A DNA stretch of 64,000 bases from assembly GCF_009469615.1 (NCBI RefSeq), contig NZ_SSXX01000009.1:97387-161386 (forward strand). Direction: 5' to 3'. This DNA is from Dechloromonas sp. H13 (GTDB lineage Bacteria > Pseudomonadota > Gammaproteobacteria > Burkholderiales > Rhodocyclaceae). How positions within the stretch are numbered: the stretch's first letter is position 1; every line of letters begins with the position of its first letter. A model generated the notes under the pieces. That model was not told the DNA's origin and ran no database searches. It worked only from the letters and a program-made list of their open reading frames with translations. Position numbers and translations under genes: made by a program. Shown piece by piece: positions 33,796 through 42,585 of this stretch.

Positions 33796-36700
33796 TCAAT
33801 GCAGTGCCTTGGCCAGCCGCGGATGGGTCGCCAGGTAGTAATAGAGCGTCGGCAGCACGAAGAGCGTCAACAGCGTCGCCGAAATCAGGCCGCCGATGAC
33901 GACCAGCGCCAGCGGCCGCTGTGTTTCGGAGCCGATGCCGTGCGACAGTGCCATCGGCAGCAGGCCGAGCATGGCGAGCAGGGCGGTCATCAGTACCGTG
34001 CGCAGGCGCGACATGGCGCCCTGGAAGACGACCTGGTAGGAATCCATGCCTTGCTGCTTCAACTGGTTGAAGTAGCTGACCATCACCACCCCGTTGAGCA
34101 CCGCCTGGCCGAACAGCGCGATGAAGCCGATGGCCGCCGATACCGAGAGCGGAATGCCCGAGAGCAGCAGGGCGAAGATGCCGCCGATCAGCGCGAAGGG
34201 GATGTTGCAGATGATGATCAGCGCGTCCTTGAACGATTCGAAGGCGTCGAAGAGCAGTACGAAGATCAGCAGGATCGACAGCGGTACGACCAGCATCAGG
34301 CGCTTCATCGCCCGTTCCTGGTTCTCGAATTCGCCGGACCAGAGGATCGAGTAGCCCTTGGGCAATTCGATGTCCTTGGCGTGGGCCTGCATGTCGGCGA
34401 CGACGCTGCCCATGTCACGGTCGCGGATGAAGACGCCGATGGCGACGACGCGCTGCCCCGCTTCGCGGGCGATGTTCATGGCGCCGCTGCCGAGCTTGAA
34501 GTCGACCAGGTTGGCGAGCGGCACCTGGGCGCCGGACGGGGTCGGGATCAGCACATCGCGCAGGCGGTCGAGGGAGCGTTCCTCGTTCTTCAGGCGCACC
34601 ACGACGCTGAAATGGCGCTCGCCCTCCCAGAGCTCGGTCGCCGCCTTGCCGGCGAGCGCGGTTTCGATGACCTCCTGGACGTCGGCGACGTTGAGTCCGT
34701 AGCGGGCGGCGGCGGCGCGGTCAATTTCCAGCCGGTACTGCGGCAGGTCGCCGTCGCGGTCGATGAAGGCGCGCGCCACGCCGGGCACGCTGCCGATGCG
34801 CTCGAGCAGCTGGTGGCCGGTTTCGCGGAGCGTCCGCACGTCATCGCCGAAGATCTTGATGACGATCTGGCCGTCGATCTGCGAGATCGATTCGAGGATC
34901 TGGTCGCGCACCGGCTGGCTGAAGGTCGGCTCGATGCCCGGCATGTCGTTGATCCGGTCTTCCATCTCGCGGACCAGCTTTTCCTTGGTCATGCCGGCCC
35001 GCCATTGGGAATCCGGCTTGAGATCGACCAGCATCTCAGTCATGTTGATGTTCTTGGGGTCGGTGCCATCCTCGGGGCGCCCGGCCTTGGAAACGACGGC
35101 ATTGACTTCCGGGAAGCCGGCGACCAGGTTGCGCAGCTTGCGCAGGTCGCTTTGTGCTTCCTCGACCGAGACCGAGGTCGGCAGGGTGATGTTGATCCAG
35201 ATCGACCCCTCGTTCAGCTCGGGCAGGAATTCGGTGCCCAGCTGAGGAACGAGGGCAGCGGTGATGCCGAGCGCGACGAGGGCGCTGACGAGCACCCGCC
35301 GGGCATTGGCGAGCGCCCATTTGAGCGCCGGCTCGTAGCGGTTCATGAACCAGTGCATGAGCTTCGTCTCTTCATGCGGCACATGGTTGCGGAAGGCGAT
35401 CTTGCTGAGGAAGGGGACCAGCGTGAAGGACAGGATCAGCGAGGTGACCAGGGCGCCGACGACCGAGAAGGCCATCGGCGAGAAGATCTTCCCTTCGTGG
35501 CGCTGCATGGTGAAGATGGGCAGGTGGGCAACGATGATGATGATGATCGAGAACACCGTCGGCCGGCCGATTTCCATTACCGCGTCCTGGATGGTGCGGG
35601 TATGCGGGCGGTGATCGTTGACCCGTTGCGCTTCGCCGAGGCGCCGGAAGATGTTCTCGATGACGATGACCGCGCCGTCGACGATGATGCCGAAGTCCAT
35701 CGCGCCCAGCGACAGCAGGTTGGCCGGAATGCCGACCAGCGACAGGCAGATGAAGGTGCCGAGCAGCGCCAGCGGGATGATTGAGGCGACGATGGCCGCC
35801 GCGCGCAGGTCGGCGAGGAACAGATAGAGCACCAGCGTGACCAGCAGGGCGCCCTCGAGCAGGTTCATGAAGACCGTGCGCAGGGTCTTGCCGATCAGCC
35901 AGGAACGGTCGTAATAGGGGACGATGCGGACGCCCTGCGGGAGGACCGAATTGTTCAGGACGTCGACCTTGGCCTTGAGGGCGTCGAGGACCATCGACGG
36001 GTTCTCGTCCTTGCGCAGCAGAACGATGCCCGAGACGACGTCGTCCTGGTCGCCGTTGACGTCGGTGAAGCCGACCATGCCCTGGGCCGGCACCCGCGAT
36101 TCGACGACCTCGGCGACGTCACGTACGAGAATCGGCGTGCCCTTGTTCTCGGTGACGACGACGCTGCCGATGTCGGCCGACGAACGCAGCAACCCGAGCG
36201 AGCGGATCAGGAACTGCTGCCTGCCCTGCGCCACCGAGCCGCCGCCGGCATTGGCGTTGGCCCGCTGCAGCGCGGCGAAGAGCTGGCCGATGGTCAGGTT
36301 GTGGTCGCGCAGCCGGCCGAGGTCGGGGCGTACTTCGTACTGGCGGATCGGCCCGCCGATCGACACGACGTCGGCGACCCCGGGCACCTGCTTGAGCTGG
36401 CGGGCGATGGTCCAGTCCTGGATGGCGCGTGCCTCGGTGGGTTTCAGGCCGGGCGCCTCGACGCGATAGCGGAAGATTTCGCCGGTGGCGGTCGCCGGCG
36501 GCGCCAGTTCCGGCTCGACGCCGGGCGGCAGGTCGAGGCCGCGCAGGCGTTCCTCGACCAGTTGCCGGGCCATGAACAGGGTCGGCTTTTCGTCGAAGGT
36601 GACGACGATGAAGGAGAGCCCGAACTGCGTGTGCGAGAACATGCGGATCGAGTTCGGCACGCCGGCCAGCGCGATTTCGAGCGGGATGGTGACCTGTTTC

Positions 36701-36885
36701 TCGACTTCCTCGGGCGCCCGCCCGGGGTAGAGGGTGATGATGGTGACCTGGGTGTCGGTGACGTCCGGAAAGGCCTCGATCGGCAGCGAGCGGAAGGCCG
36801 AGATGCCGACGCCGATGAACAGCACCAGGCCGAGCAGGATGAACAGCGGCTCGTGCAGCGCGAAGTGGACGATGCGCTTGATCAT
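33796..36885 (-). CDS. czcA: Heavy-metal RND efflux pump, CzcA type
   Basis: A 1029-residue inner-membrane pump with twelve helices and two large periplasmic loops. The metal-transport signature DFGIIVDGAVIVIEN in helix 4 (around residue 405) places it with HME-RND pumps exporting Co, Zn, Cd or related divalent ions, rather than the Cu/Ag group. It uses proton motive force and works with CzcB and CzcC across the envelope. Its start overlaps the czcB stop (ATGA). Ion specificity inferred from the motif only. Confidence 0.93.
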   Translation of the reverse strand: MIKRIVHFALHEPLFILLGLVLFIGVGISAFRSLPIEAFPDVTDTQVTIITLYPGRAPEEVEKQVTIPLEIALAGVPNSIRMFSHTQFGLSFIVVTFDEKPTLFMARQLVEERLRGLDLPPGVEPELAPPATATGEIFRYRVEAPGLKPTEARAIQDWTIARQLKQVPGVADVVSIGGPIRQYEVRPDLGRLRDHNLTIGQLFAALQRANANAGGGSVAQGRQQFLIRSLGLLRSSADIGSVVVTENKGTPILVRDVAEVVESRVPAQGMVGFTDVNGDQDDVVSGIVLLRKDENPSMVLDALKAKVDVLNNSVLPQGVRIVPYYDRSWLIGKTLRTVFMNLLEGALLVTLVLYLFLADLRAAAIVASIIPLALLGTFICLSLVGIPANLLSLGAMDFGIIVDGAVIVIENIFRRLGEAQRVNDHRPHTRTIQDAVMEIGRPTVFSIIIIIVAHLPIFTMQRHEGKIFSPMAFSVVGALVTSLILSFTLVPFLSKIAFRNHVPHEETKLMHWFMNRYEPALKWALANARRVLVSALVALGITAALVPQLGTEFLPELNEGSIWINITLPTSVSVEEAQSDLRKLRNLVAGFPEVNAVVSKAGRPEDGTDPKNINMTEMLVDLKPDSQWRAGMTKEKLVREMEDRINDMPGIEPTFSQPVRDQILESISQIDGQIVIKIFGDDVRTLRETGHQLLERIGSVPGVARAFIDRDGDLPQYRLEIDRAAAARYGLNVADVQEVIETALAGKAATELWEGERHFSVVVRLKNEERSLDRLRDVLIPTPSGAQVPLANLVDFKLGSGAMNIAREAGQRVVAIGVFIRDRDMGSVVADMQAHAKDIELPKGYSILWSGEFENQERAMKRLMLVVPLSILLIFVLLFDAFESFKDALIIICNIPFALIGGIFALLLSGIPLSVSAAIGFIALFGQAVLNGVVMVSYFNQLKQQGMDSYQVVFQGAMSRLRTVLMTALLAMLGLLPMALSHGIGSETQRPLALVVIGGLISATLLTLFVLPTLYYYLATHPRLAKALH

Positions 36886-38009
36886 TTGGCAGCCGGCCTG
36901 GCTGGCTGAGGCGTGTTCTTGAAATACTTGATCAGGTGCAGGTTGCCTTCGACGACGACCTTCTCGCCTTCCCTGAGGCCGGCGTGGATGTCGAGCCAGC
37001 CGTCACGTTCGGCGCCCGCCTGCACCGCGCGGCGGACATAGCGGCCGGTCGCTTCCTCGACGAAGGCATAGCGCTGCTCGCCGACGAGGAAGACGGCGGC
37101 GGCCGGGACGTGCAGGGCCGAGGTCGGCGGCAGTTCGATCAGGGCGGTGACGAACATGCCGCCCTTGAGCCGGCGGTCCGGGTTGGGCACCTCGCCACGC
37201 ACGCGGACGGTACGGGTACTCGGATCGACGAAATCGCCGACGTGCACGATGACGCCGGCGAAGCGCTCGTCGGGGTATTGCTTGACCTGCAGGCTGATCT
37301 TTTCGCCGGCCTTGAGCGCCGCCAGGTCGCCTTCGCTGGCGTCGAGCCGGAGCCACAGGCGGGTCGGGTCGGTGACGACGAACAGCGGTTCGACGCCCGC
37401 TTCGGGACGGTATTCCAGGCCGGGGTTGAGGTTGCGCTCGACGACGACGCCGGCGAGCGGGGTGCGCAACAGGTAGGAACCGTCGCTGGCGCCGCCGAGG
37501 CCGGCCAGGCGCCGGCTGGCGCGCTCGGCTTCGGCCTGGGCGCGGACGGCTTCGGCCTGCGCCTGCTGCCAGTCCTTGTCGGCGACGATGCCGGCGGCGT
37601 GCAGTTCGCGCTGCCGTTCGAGCGCCTGCTTCGCCAGCTGCTGGTCGGCCTGGGCCTTGCGCGCGTCGGCTTGGGCCTGCCCGAAATCGGGGGAGGCCAG
37701 GACGGCCAGCATCTGCCCGGCCTTGACCGCGCTGCCGATTTCCACCGCGATCTTCTGCACGCGCCCGCCGACCTGCGGCACGATGCGCACGGTGCGGTCC
37801 TCGTCCCAGACCAGGCGCCCCGGCAGGCGCAGCGTCGAGCCCTGGTCCTTCTCGACCGTCGCCACCTTGAGGAAGTCGGCCTTGTCCGGTTCGCTGAGGA
37901 TGGCGCGGTCGCCGTCGACCGTGACGGCGGCCTGTTTTGTCGGCTCCGGGTCGGCGCCGCAGCCGGCGAGGACGAGAATCAGGGCGAGACAGGTGAGTTT
38001 TTGCTTCAT
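36882..38009 (-). CDS. czcB: RND periplasmic adaptor lipoprotein, CzcB type
   Basis: A 375-residue membrane fusion protein with a lipobox LAGC (lipid-bearing C17). Beta-barrel and barrel-sandwich segments flank a long helical hairpin (about 115-180, rich in Ala, Gln and Arg). It joins the pump CzcA to the outer-membrane channel. Its ATG overlaps the czcC stop (ATGA), so the three subunits are translationally coupled. Confidence 0.93.
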   Translation of the reverse strand: MKQKLTCLALILVLAGCGADPEPTKQAAVTVDGDRAILSEPDKADFLKVATVEKDQGSTLRLPGRLVWDEDRTVRIVPQVGGRVQKIAVEIGSAVKAGQMLAVLASPDFGQAQADARKAQADQQLAKQALERQRELHAAGIVADKDWQQAQAEAVRAQAEAERASRRLAGLGGASDGSYLLRTPLAGVVVERNLNPGLEYRPEAGVEPLFVVTDPTRLWLRLDASEGDLAALKAGEKISLQVKQYPDERFAGVIVHVGDFVDPSTRTVRVRGEVPNPDRRLKGGMFVTALIELPPTSALHVPAAAVFLVGEQRYAFVEEATGRYVRRAVQAGAERDGWLDIHAGLREGEKVVVEGNLHLIKYFKNTPQPARPAAK

Positions 38010-39247
38010 CGGGTTTTTCCGTAGTCGGCCTGCAGGCGCCAGGCGGCCAGCGCCTTGGCATAGTCGGCGCGCGCGGTGGCGGCTTCGACCTGGACCTGGC
38101 GCAGGGTGCGGCGCGCATCGAGCAGGTCCATCAGGTTCATGGCGCCCCGGCTGTAGGCCAGCTCGGCGGCCTGTGCGACGCGCTCGGCATCGGCCAGCAG
38201 CCCGGTTTCGAGACGCCGCAGGCGTTCCTCGGCGGAGCGCAGGGCGCTGCCGGCCTGGTCCGCGCTGCCGACGGCCTGGGCCAGCGTCCGGTCGTAGAGC
38301 AGGCGCGCGGCGGTGAGGTCGGCTTCGGCGCGGCCGATTTCCCCTTCGTATTCGTGCCAGATGAAGAGGGGAACGCTGACGCCGAAGCCGAAGCTGTCGG
38401 TCGGCTCGCTCTGCATGTTGTGCTCGTACTGGACGCCGAGGGTGACGTCGCGTGTCTTCTGCGCCTTCGCCAGGTCGCGTGCCGCTTCGGCGGCGGCGAC
38501 GCGCAGACGGGCGGCGGCGACGTCGGGACGCTGGTCGAGGTCGCCGCGCTGGCGCTGCTGGCTGGCCAGGGGCGGCCAGGCATCGTCGGCGACCAGCAGC
38601 GCGGCCTCGCGTTCGCGGCCAATCAGGTAGGCTAGCGCCACTTGCGCCTGTTCGAGTTCGCTCTGGGCCTGGCGGGCATCGTTGTCGGCGCGCGACTTGT
38701 CGATCTGCAGGCGCGACAGCTCGACCTGCGAGATGTCACCGGCCTTGAGCCGGATGCGGCCGGTTTCCAGGCCGCGGTCGTAGGTGGCTGCCGATTCGCC
38801 GGCCAGGCGCCGCTTGTCCTGGGCCAGCCGCAGGTCGTAGTAGGTTTGCTGGAGGTTGAGCAACTGCTGGCGGCCGGTGTCGTCGAGGTCGCGCCGGCTG
38901 GCGTCGAGCAGCGCGTCGGCGCCCTTGACGCGCAGGTCGCGCTTGCCGCCGCGCTCGACCAGCTGGTCGAGGCGTAGCACGTTGTCCATCTTCTTGTCCT
39001 TCCACGGGCCGGAGCCGTAGCCGGTGGACGGACTGATCTGCGTGATGTTCAGCGAGACCTGGGGATTGGGAATCTGCCCCGCGGCGACGAGGTCGGCTTC
39101 GGCGCCGGAAACCGCGGTCCGGGCCAGCTGCAGTTCGCGGTTGTGTTCCTGCCACAGCGCCTCTGCTTCGGCCAGCGACAGGCGTTGGGGTGTTTGCGCC
39201 AGGACTGCAACGGGAAGCAGCAGGAGAGCGATCAGGAGATGGCGCAT
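38006..39247 (-). CDS. czcC: RND outer-membrane efflux protein, CzcC type
   Basis: A 413-residue TolC-like protein with a signal peptide (MRHLLIALLLLPVAVLAQ) and two long coiled-coil repeats typical of OEP proteins. It forms the outer-membrane exit duct of the pump. An upstream TTG three codons earlier was not chosen; the ATG gives a normal signal peptide. First gene of the czcCBA operon, with 62 bases to the divergent response regulator. Confidence 0.92.
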   Translation of the reverse strand: MRHLLIALLLLPVAVLAQTPQRLSLAEAEALWQEHNRELQLARTAVSGAEADLVAAGQIPNPQVSLNITQISPSTGYGSGPWKDKKMDNVLRLDQLVERGGKRDLRVKGADALLDASRRDLDDTGRQQLLNLQQTYYDLRLAQDKRRLAGESAATYDRGLETGRIRLKAGDISQVELSRLQIDKSRADNDARQAQSELEQAQVALAYLIGREREAALLVADDAWPPLASQQRQRGDLDQRPDVAAARLRVAAAEAARDLAKAQKTRDVTLGVQYEHNMQSEPTDSFGFGVSVPLFIWHEYEGEIGRAEADLTAARLLYDRTLAQAVGSADQAGSALRSAEERLRRLETGLLADAERVAQAAELAYSRGAMNLMDLLDARRTLRQVQVEAATARADYAKALAAWRLQADYGKTR

Positions 39248-39289
39248 GCAGGTCAATCGGTGCGGGGAGTGGTATCGTAAGAGGCTATC

Positions 39290-39306
39290 CTGACCAACTG
39301 CTGACC
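39290..39306. promoter_or_regulatory. Direct repeats CTGACC with 11-bp period
   Basis: CTGACC at 39290-39295 and 39301-39306 in the short region between the czc operon and its response regulator; GGTCA (39251-39255) is an inverted half-site nearer czcC. The 11-bp period is what an OmpR-type regulator binds. The second repeat ends three bases before the regulator's ATG, so binding would also mask its ribosome site. Confidence 0.45.
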
Positions 39307-39309
39307 GTG

Positions 39310-39999
39310 ATGCGGATACTCCTTGTCGAAGATGATGCGTTGCTCGCCGATGGGCTGGCGCGCGCCCTGGGCCAGTCCGGCTACGTGGTCGAGGTGGCCG
39401 GCGACGGCCGCACGGCGGATCGCTGGATCGAAAGCGGCACGGTCGACCTGGCCATCCTCGATCTCGGCCTGCCCGGGCTGGACGGCAGCGAGGTGCTGCA
39501 GCGCCTGCGGGCGCGCCGGCAGATGGTGCCGGTGCTGATCCTGTCGGCGCGCGAGGCGCTCGAGGAGCGGGTCCGCCTGCTCGACCTCGGCGCCGACGAC
39601 TACCTGGTGAAACCCGTGGCGCTCGCCGAACTCGAGGCGCGGGTGCGGGCGCTGATTCGGCGCGGCCAGGCGACCCCCGAACCGGTCATCCGCCTCGGCC
39701 GCCTGGCGCTCGATACCGTCGGCAAGCGCGCCTGGTTGGACGGCGAGGCGCTCGACCTGACGGCGCGCGAGTGGGCGGCGCTCGAATTCCTCGCCCAGCG
39801 CGTCAATCGCATCGTCAACAAGGAGCAGATCATGCAGGCGCTGTACAGCTGGGAGGACGAGATCACGCCCAACGCGGTCGAGAAGTTCATCTCGCGCCTG
39901 CGCGGCAAGCTCGAACCGGCCGGCATCGTGATCCGCACCGTGCGCGGCCTCGGCTACTACCTGGAAAAGCCGGGCGAAGCCGGCGATGCGGCAGCCTAG
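39310..39999 (+). CDS. OmpR-family response regulator for the czc pump
   Basis: A 229-residue protein: receiver domain (1-120) with acidic D8/D9, phosphorylation site D51 and K101, then a winged-helix DNA-binding domain (about 130-222, EKFISRLRGKLEPAGIVIRTVRGLGYYL). Chosen start MRILLVEDD; longer upstream reading is not supported. It overlaps the sensor kinase by 14 bases and is divergent from czcCBA, so it most likely controls metal efflux. Confidence 0.94.
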   Translation: MRILLVEDDALLADGLARALGQSGYVVEVAGDGRTADRWIESGTVDLAILDLGLPGLDGSEVLQRLRARRQMVPVLILSAREALEERVRLLDLGADDYLVKPVALAELEARVRALIRRGQATPEPVIRLGRLALDTVGKRAWLDGEALDLTAREWAALEFLAQRVNRIVNKEQIMQALYSWEDEITPNAVEKFISRLRGKLEPAGIVIRTVRGLGYYLEKPGEAGDAAA

Positions 40000-41377
40000 C
40001 CTGCGCTTCCTGCTGTTGCGCTGGCTGTTGCCGGCGATGCTGGTGCTGTTGCTGGCCGGCGCGATGACCGCCTACTTTGTGGCGCTGCGCAGCGCCACCA
40101 AGGCCTACGACCGGGCGTTGTTCGACACGGCGCTGGCGATCGTCGAGCAGCTGGCGATCGTCGACGGGAAGCCGGTATTGCCGCTCACGGCGCAGGCGAG
40201 GGACGTCCTGCTGGTCGACAAGTTCGACCAGATATTTTTCGCCGTGCGCGGTCCGAACGGCGAACTGCTCGACGGCGAAGCCGGCCTGCCGATGCCGCCG
40301 CCGCGGCTGCCGAAGACGGACTGGAGCGAGGGGCGCTATTACTTCGATGGCCGGCTTGCCGAGCGGCCGGTACGCGTTGCGGCGCTGCGGGCCGAGCGGG
40401 CCGGCAAGACCTTTACCGTCCTCGCCGGCGAGACGCTGGTCAAGCGCAATGCGCTGGTGCGCGAAATCCTGTTTGGCATGCTGTTGCCGGAGCTGTTGCT
40501 GATCGTCGTCAGCCTGGCCGTGGTCTGGTTCGGCGTGCGCGCCGGACTGGAGCCGCTGGCCAGCCTGCGCGAGGAGCTGGCCGGTCGCTCGCACACTGAT
40601 TTGCGGCCGGTGACCACCGACGTGCCCGAGGAAATTCAGCCGGTGGTCAATGAAATCAATGAATTGCTGAGTCGCCTCGGCCATTCGCTGAACACCCAGC
40701 GCCACTTCGTGTCGGATGCGGCACACCAGTTGCGTACGCCGATTGCGGCGCTGCAGGCGCAGGTCGAGGCGACCCTGGCCGAATCGGATGCGTCCATGCG
40801 GCAGCGCCTGCAGGGGCTGCTGGCGGCGGCGCATCGCCTGTCGCACCTGGTCGAACAGATGCTGATGCTGGCGCGGGCGCAACCGTCGCTCGCCCGCGAC
40901 CAGCCGCTCGTGGCGCTCGCGGATGTGGCCCACGCCGCGGCCGAGGACTGGCTGCCGGTGGCGATCCGCAACGGCGTCGACCTCGGCTTCGACCTCGCGC
41001 CGTGCGCCGTGCTCGGCAACCACCTGCTGCTGCAGGAGGTGTTCGCCAACCTGATCGACAATGCCCTGCGCCATACGCCGCGCGGCGGCAGCGTTAACGT
41101 CCGCTGCGGTGCCGGCGACGACGGGGCGTGGCTGGTGGTCGAGGACAGCGGTACCGGGATATCCGAGTCCGACCGTGAAAAGGTCTTCGAACGCTTCTAC
41201 CAGGCCCCCGGCAGTGCCAGCCGCGGCAGCGGCCTGGGGCTCGCCATCGTGCGCGAGATTGCCCGCCAGCACGGCGGCCAGGCCAGTATCGACCGTTCGC
41301 CCGAACTCGGCGGCGCGCGGGTGACGGTGCGCTTCGCGCCGGCATCGCAAGCCGTTGCGGCGACAGAGGAGGTGTGA
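39986..41377 (+). CDS. Sensor histidine kinase for the czc pump
   Basis: A 463-residue inner-membrane kinase: helix at about 12-33, a periplasmic sensor domain (35-160) of the 2CSK-N/TctE kind, helix at 165-185, HAMP-like linker, H-box with H247 (DAAHQLRTP), and ATPase domain (DNALRHTPRGG, GTGI, GSGLGLAIV). The sensor loop has few cysteines or histidines, so the metal-sensing mode is unclear. Its stop overlaps the GTG codon before the next gene. Confidence 0.94.
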   Translation: MRQPSLRFLLLRWLLPAMLVLLLAGAMTAYFVALRSATKAYDRALFDTALAIVEQLAIVDGKPVLPLTAQARDVLLVDKFDQIFFAVRGPNGELLDGEAGLPMPPPRLPKTDWSEGRYYFDGRLAERPVRVAALRAERAGKTFTVLAGETLVKRNALVREILFGMLLPELLLIVVSLAVVWFGVRAGLEPLASLREELAGRSHTDLRPVTTDVPEEIQPVVNEINELLSRLGHSLNTQRHFVSDAAHQLRTPIAALQAQVEATLAESDASMRQRLQGLLAAAHRLSHLVEQMLMLARAQPSLARDQPLVALADVAHAAAEDWLPVAIRNGVDLGFDLAPCAVLGNHLLLQEVFANLIDNALRHTPRGGSVNVRCGAGDDGAWLVVEDSGTGISESDREKVFERFYQAPGSASRGSGLGLAIVREIARQHGGQASIDRSPELGGARVTVRFAPASQAVAATEEV

Positions 41378-41379
41378 AA

Positions 41380-41736
41380 TTGAGCGATTTCGAGGCGTTG
41401 ACCGCAGCTGTCCTGCAATTCCGCGATGCGCGCGACTGGCGGCAGTTCCATTCGCTGCGCAACCTGATCACCTCGCTCAATCTGGAAGCGGCCGAACTGC
41501 TGGAACTGACGCAGTGGAAGAGCGATGCGGAGGTCGAGGCGCTGCCGGCCGATCCGCGGGCCGCCGAGGCGCTGCGCGACGAATGCGCCGACATCCTGCT
41601 CTACCTGCTGTTGCTGGCCGACGCGGCGGGAATCGACCTGGCGGGCGCGGCGCGCGCCAAGCTGCTCAAGAATGCGGAGAAATACCCGGTGGCCAAGGCC
41701 TACGGTTCGCGGGCCAAATACACCGAACTCGACTGA
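41380..41736 (+). CDS. MazG-like nucleotide pyrophosphohydrolase, TTG start
   Basis: A 118-residue all-alpha NTP pyrophosphatase-like protein (dCTPase/iMazG type): EAAELLELTQW and DECADILLYLLLLAD carry the acidic Mg2+ ligands ExxE and ExxD. It probably hydrolyses non-canonical or excess NTPs. The TTG at 41380 is the best start: AGGAGG lies seven bases before it, while the GTG at 41374 would be two bases from AGGAGG. It follows the sensor kinase closely but its role is unlikely to be metal related. Confidence 0.88.
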   Translation: MSDFEALTAAVLQFRDARDWRQFHSLRNLITSLNLEAAELLELTQWKSDAEVEALPADPRAAEALRDECADILLYLLLLADAAGIDLAGAARAKLLKNAEKYPVAKAYGSRAKYTELD

Positions 41737-41739
41737 AAA

Positions 41740-42585
41740 TCAGTCGCCCTGGCTTTCCAGCACGAAGCGGGCGCCATCGCCCTGGGCGAGAGTCTCGGTC
41801 AGCCTGGGCAGGGTTTCGTGGAGCTTCTTTTCCAGAGTCCACGGCGGGTTGATGACGAACATGCCGCTGCCGTGCATGCCGAAGCCGTCCTTCGTGGGGG
41901 CGTGGACCTCCAGCGTGGCATGCAGCCAGTTCGCCGCACCCAGCCCCTTGAGGCGTTCCGGCAGCTTGCGCGACTCGGGTTTGGTCAGCAGCGGGTACCA
42001 CAGGGCGTAAGTGCCGGTGGCGAAACGCTTGAGCGCCTCCTGCAGGCCCTTGACGACGTTCGCGTAGTCGTCGCGCGTTTCGTAGGAGGGGTCGATGAGC
42101 ACCAGCGCGCGCCGGGTCGGTGGCGGCAGGATGGCCTTCAGCCCGGCGAAGCCGTCGCCGGCGGTGATCGTGACCTGGCGGCCGGCCCCCCGGAAGCATT
42201 CCTGCAACAGCTTGACGTCGGTGCTGTGCAGCTCGTAGAGGCGCAGGCGGTCGCTGTCGCGCAGCAGCTGGCTGGCCAGCCACGGCGAACCCGGGTAATG
42301 GCGCAACTGGCCGTCCGGGTTGAGCATTTTGACGAATTCCACGTAGTCGACCGCAGCCGGCGGCAGTCCCTTGCGCTCCCATAGGCGGCCGATGCCGTCG
42401 CGGTACTCGCCGAGCTTGCTGGCGTGGGCCGATTCCAGCGCGTAGCGGCCGGCGCCGGCGTGGGTGTCGATGATCCAGAACGGCGCCGGCTTTTCGCCCA
42501 TGTATTCGGCGATCTGCAGCAGGATGAGGTGTTTCAGCACGTCGGCGTGGTTGCCGGCGTGAAAGGCGTGGCGGTAGCTGAGCAT
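41740..42585 (-). CDS. rlmJ: 23S rRNA (A2030-N6) methyltransferase RlmJ
   Basis: A 281-residue SAM-dependent methyltransferase. The N-terminus MLSYRHAFHAGNHADVLKH is diagnostic. Motif I-like DTHAGAGRY and catalytic-type LIDPSYE (the usual DPPY is DPSY here) and NPPW are visible. It modifies A2030 of 23S rRNA. Its ATG overlaps the stop of the upstream large gene (TAATG). Confidence 0.95.
   Translation of the reverse strand: MLSYRHAFHAGNHADVLKHLILLQIAEYMGEKPAPFWIIDTHAGAGRYALESAHASKLGEYRDGIGRLWERKGLPPAAVDYVEFVKMLNPDGQLRHYPGSPWLASQLLRDSDRLRLYELHSTDVKLLQECFRGAGRQVTITAGDGFAGLKAILPPPTRRALVLIDPSYETRDDYANVVKGLQEALKRFATGTYALWYPLLTKPESRKLPERLKGLGAANWLHATLEVHAPTKDGFGMHGSGMFVINPPWTLEKKLHETLPRLTETLAQGDGARFVLESQGD

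Noticed and set aside
33718..35784. Long plus-strand open frame (688 codons) opposite czcA
   Set aside because: Antisense shadow of the pump gene; repetitive, highly charged sequence with no domain.
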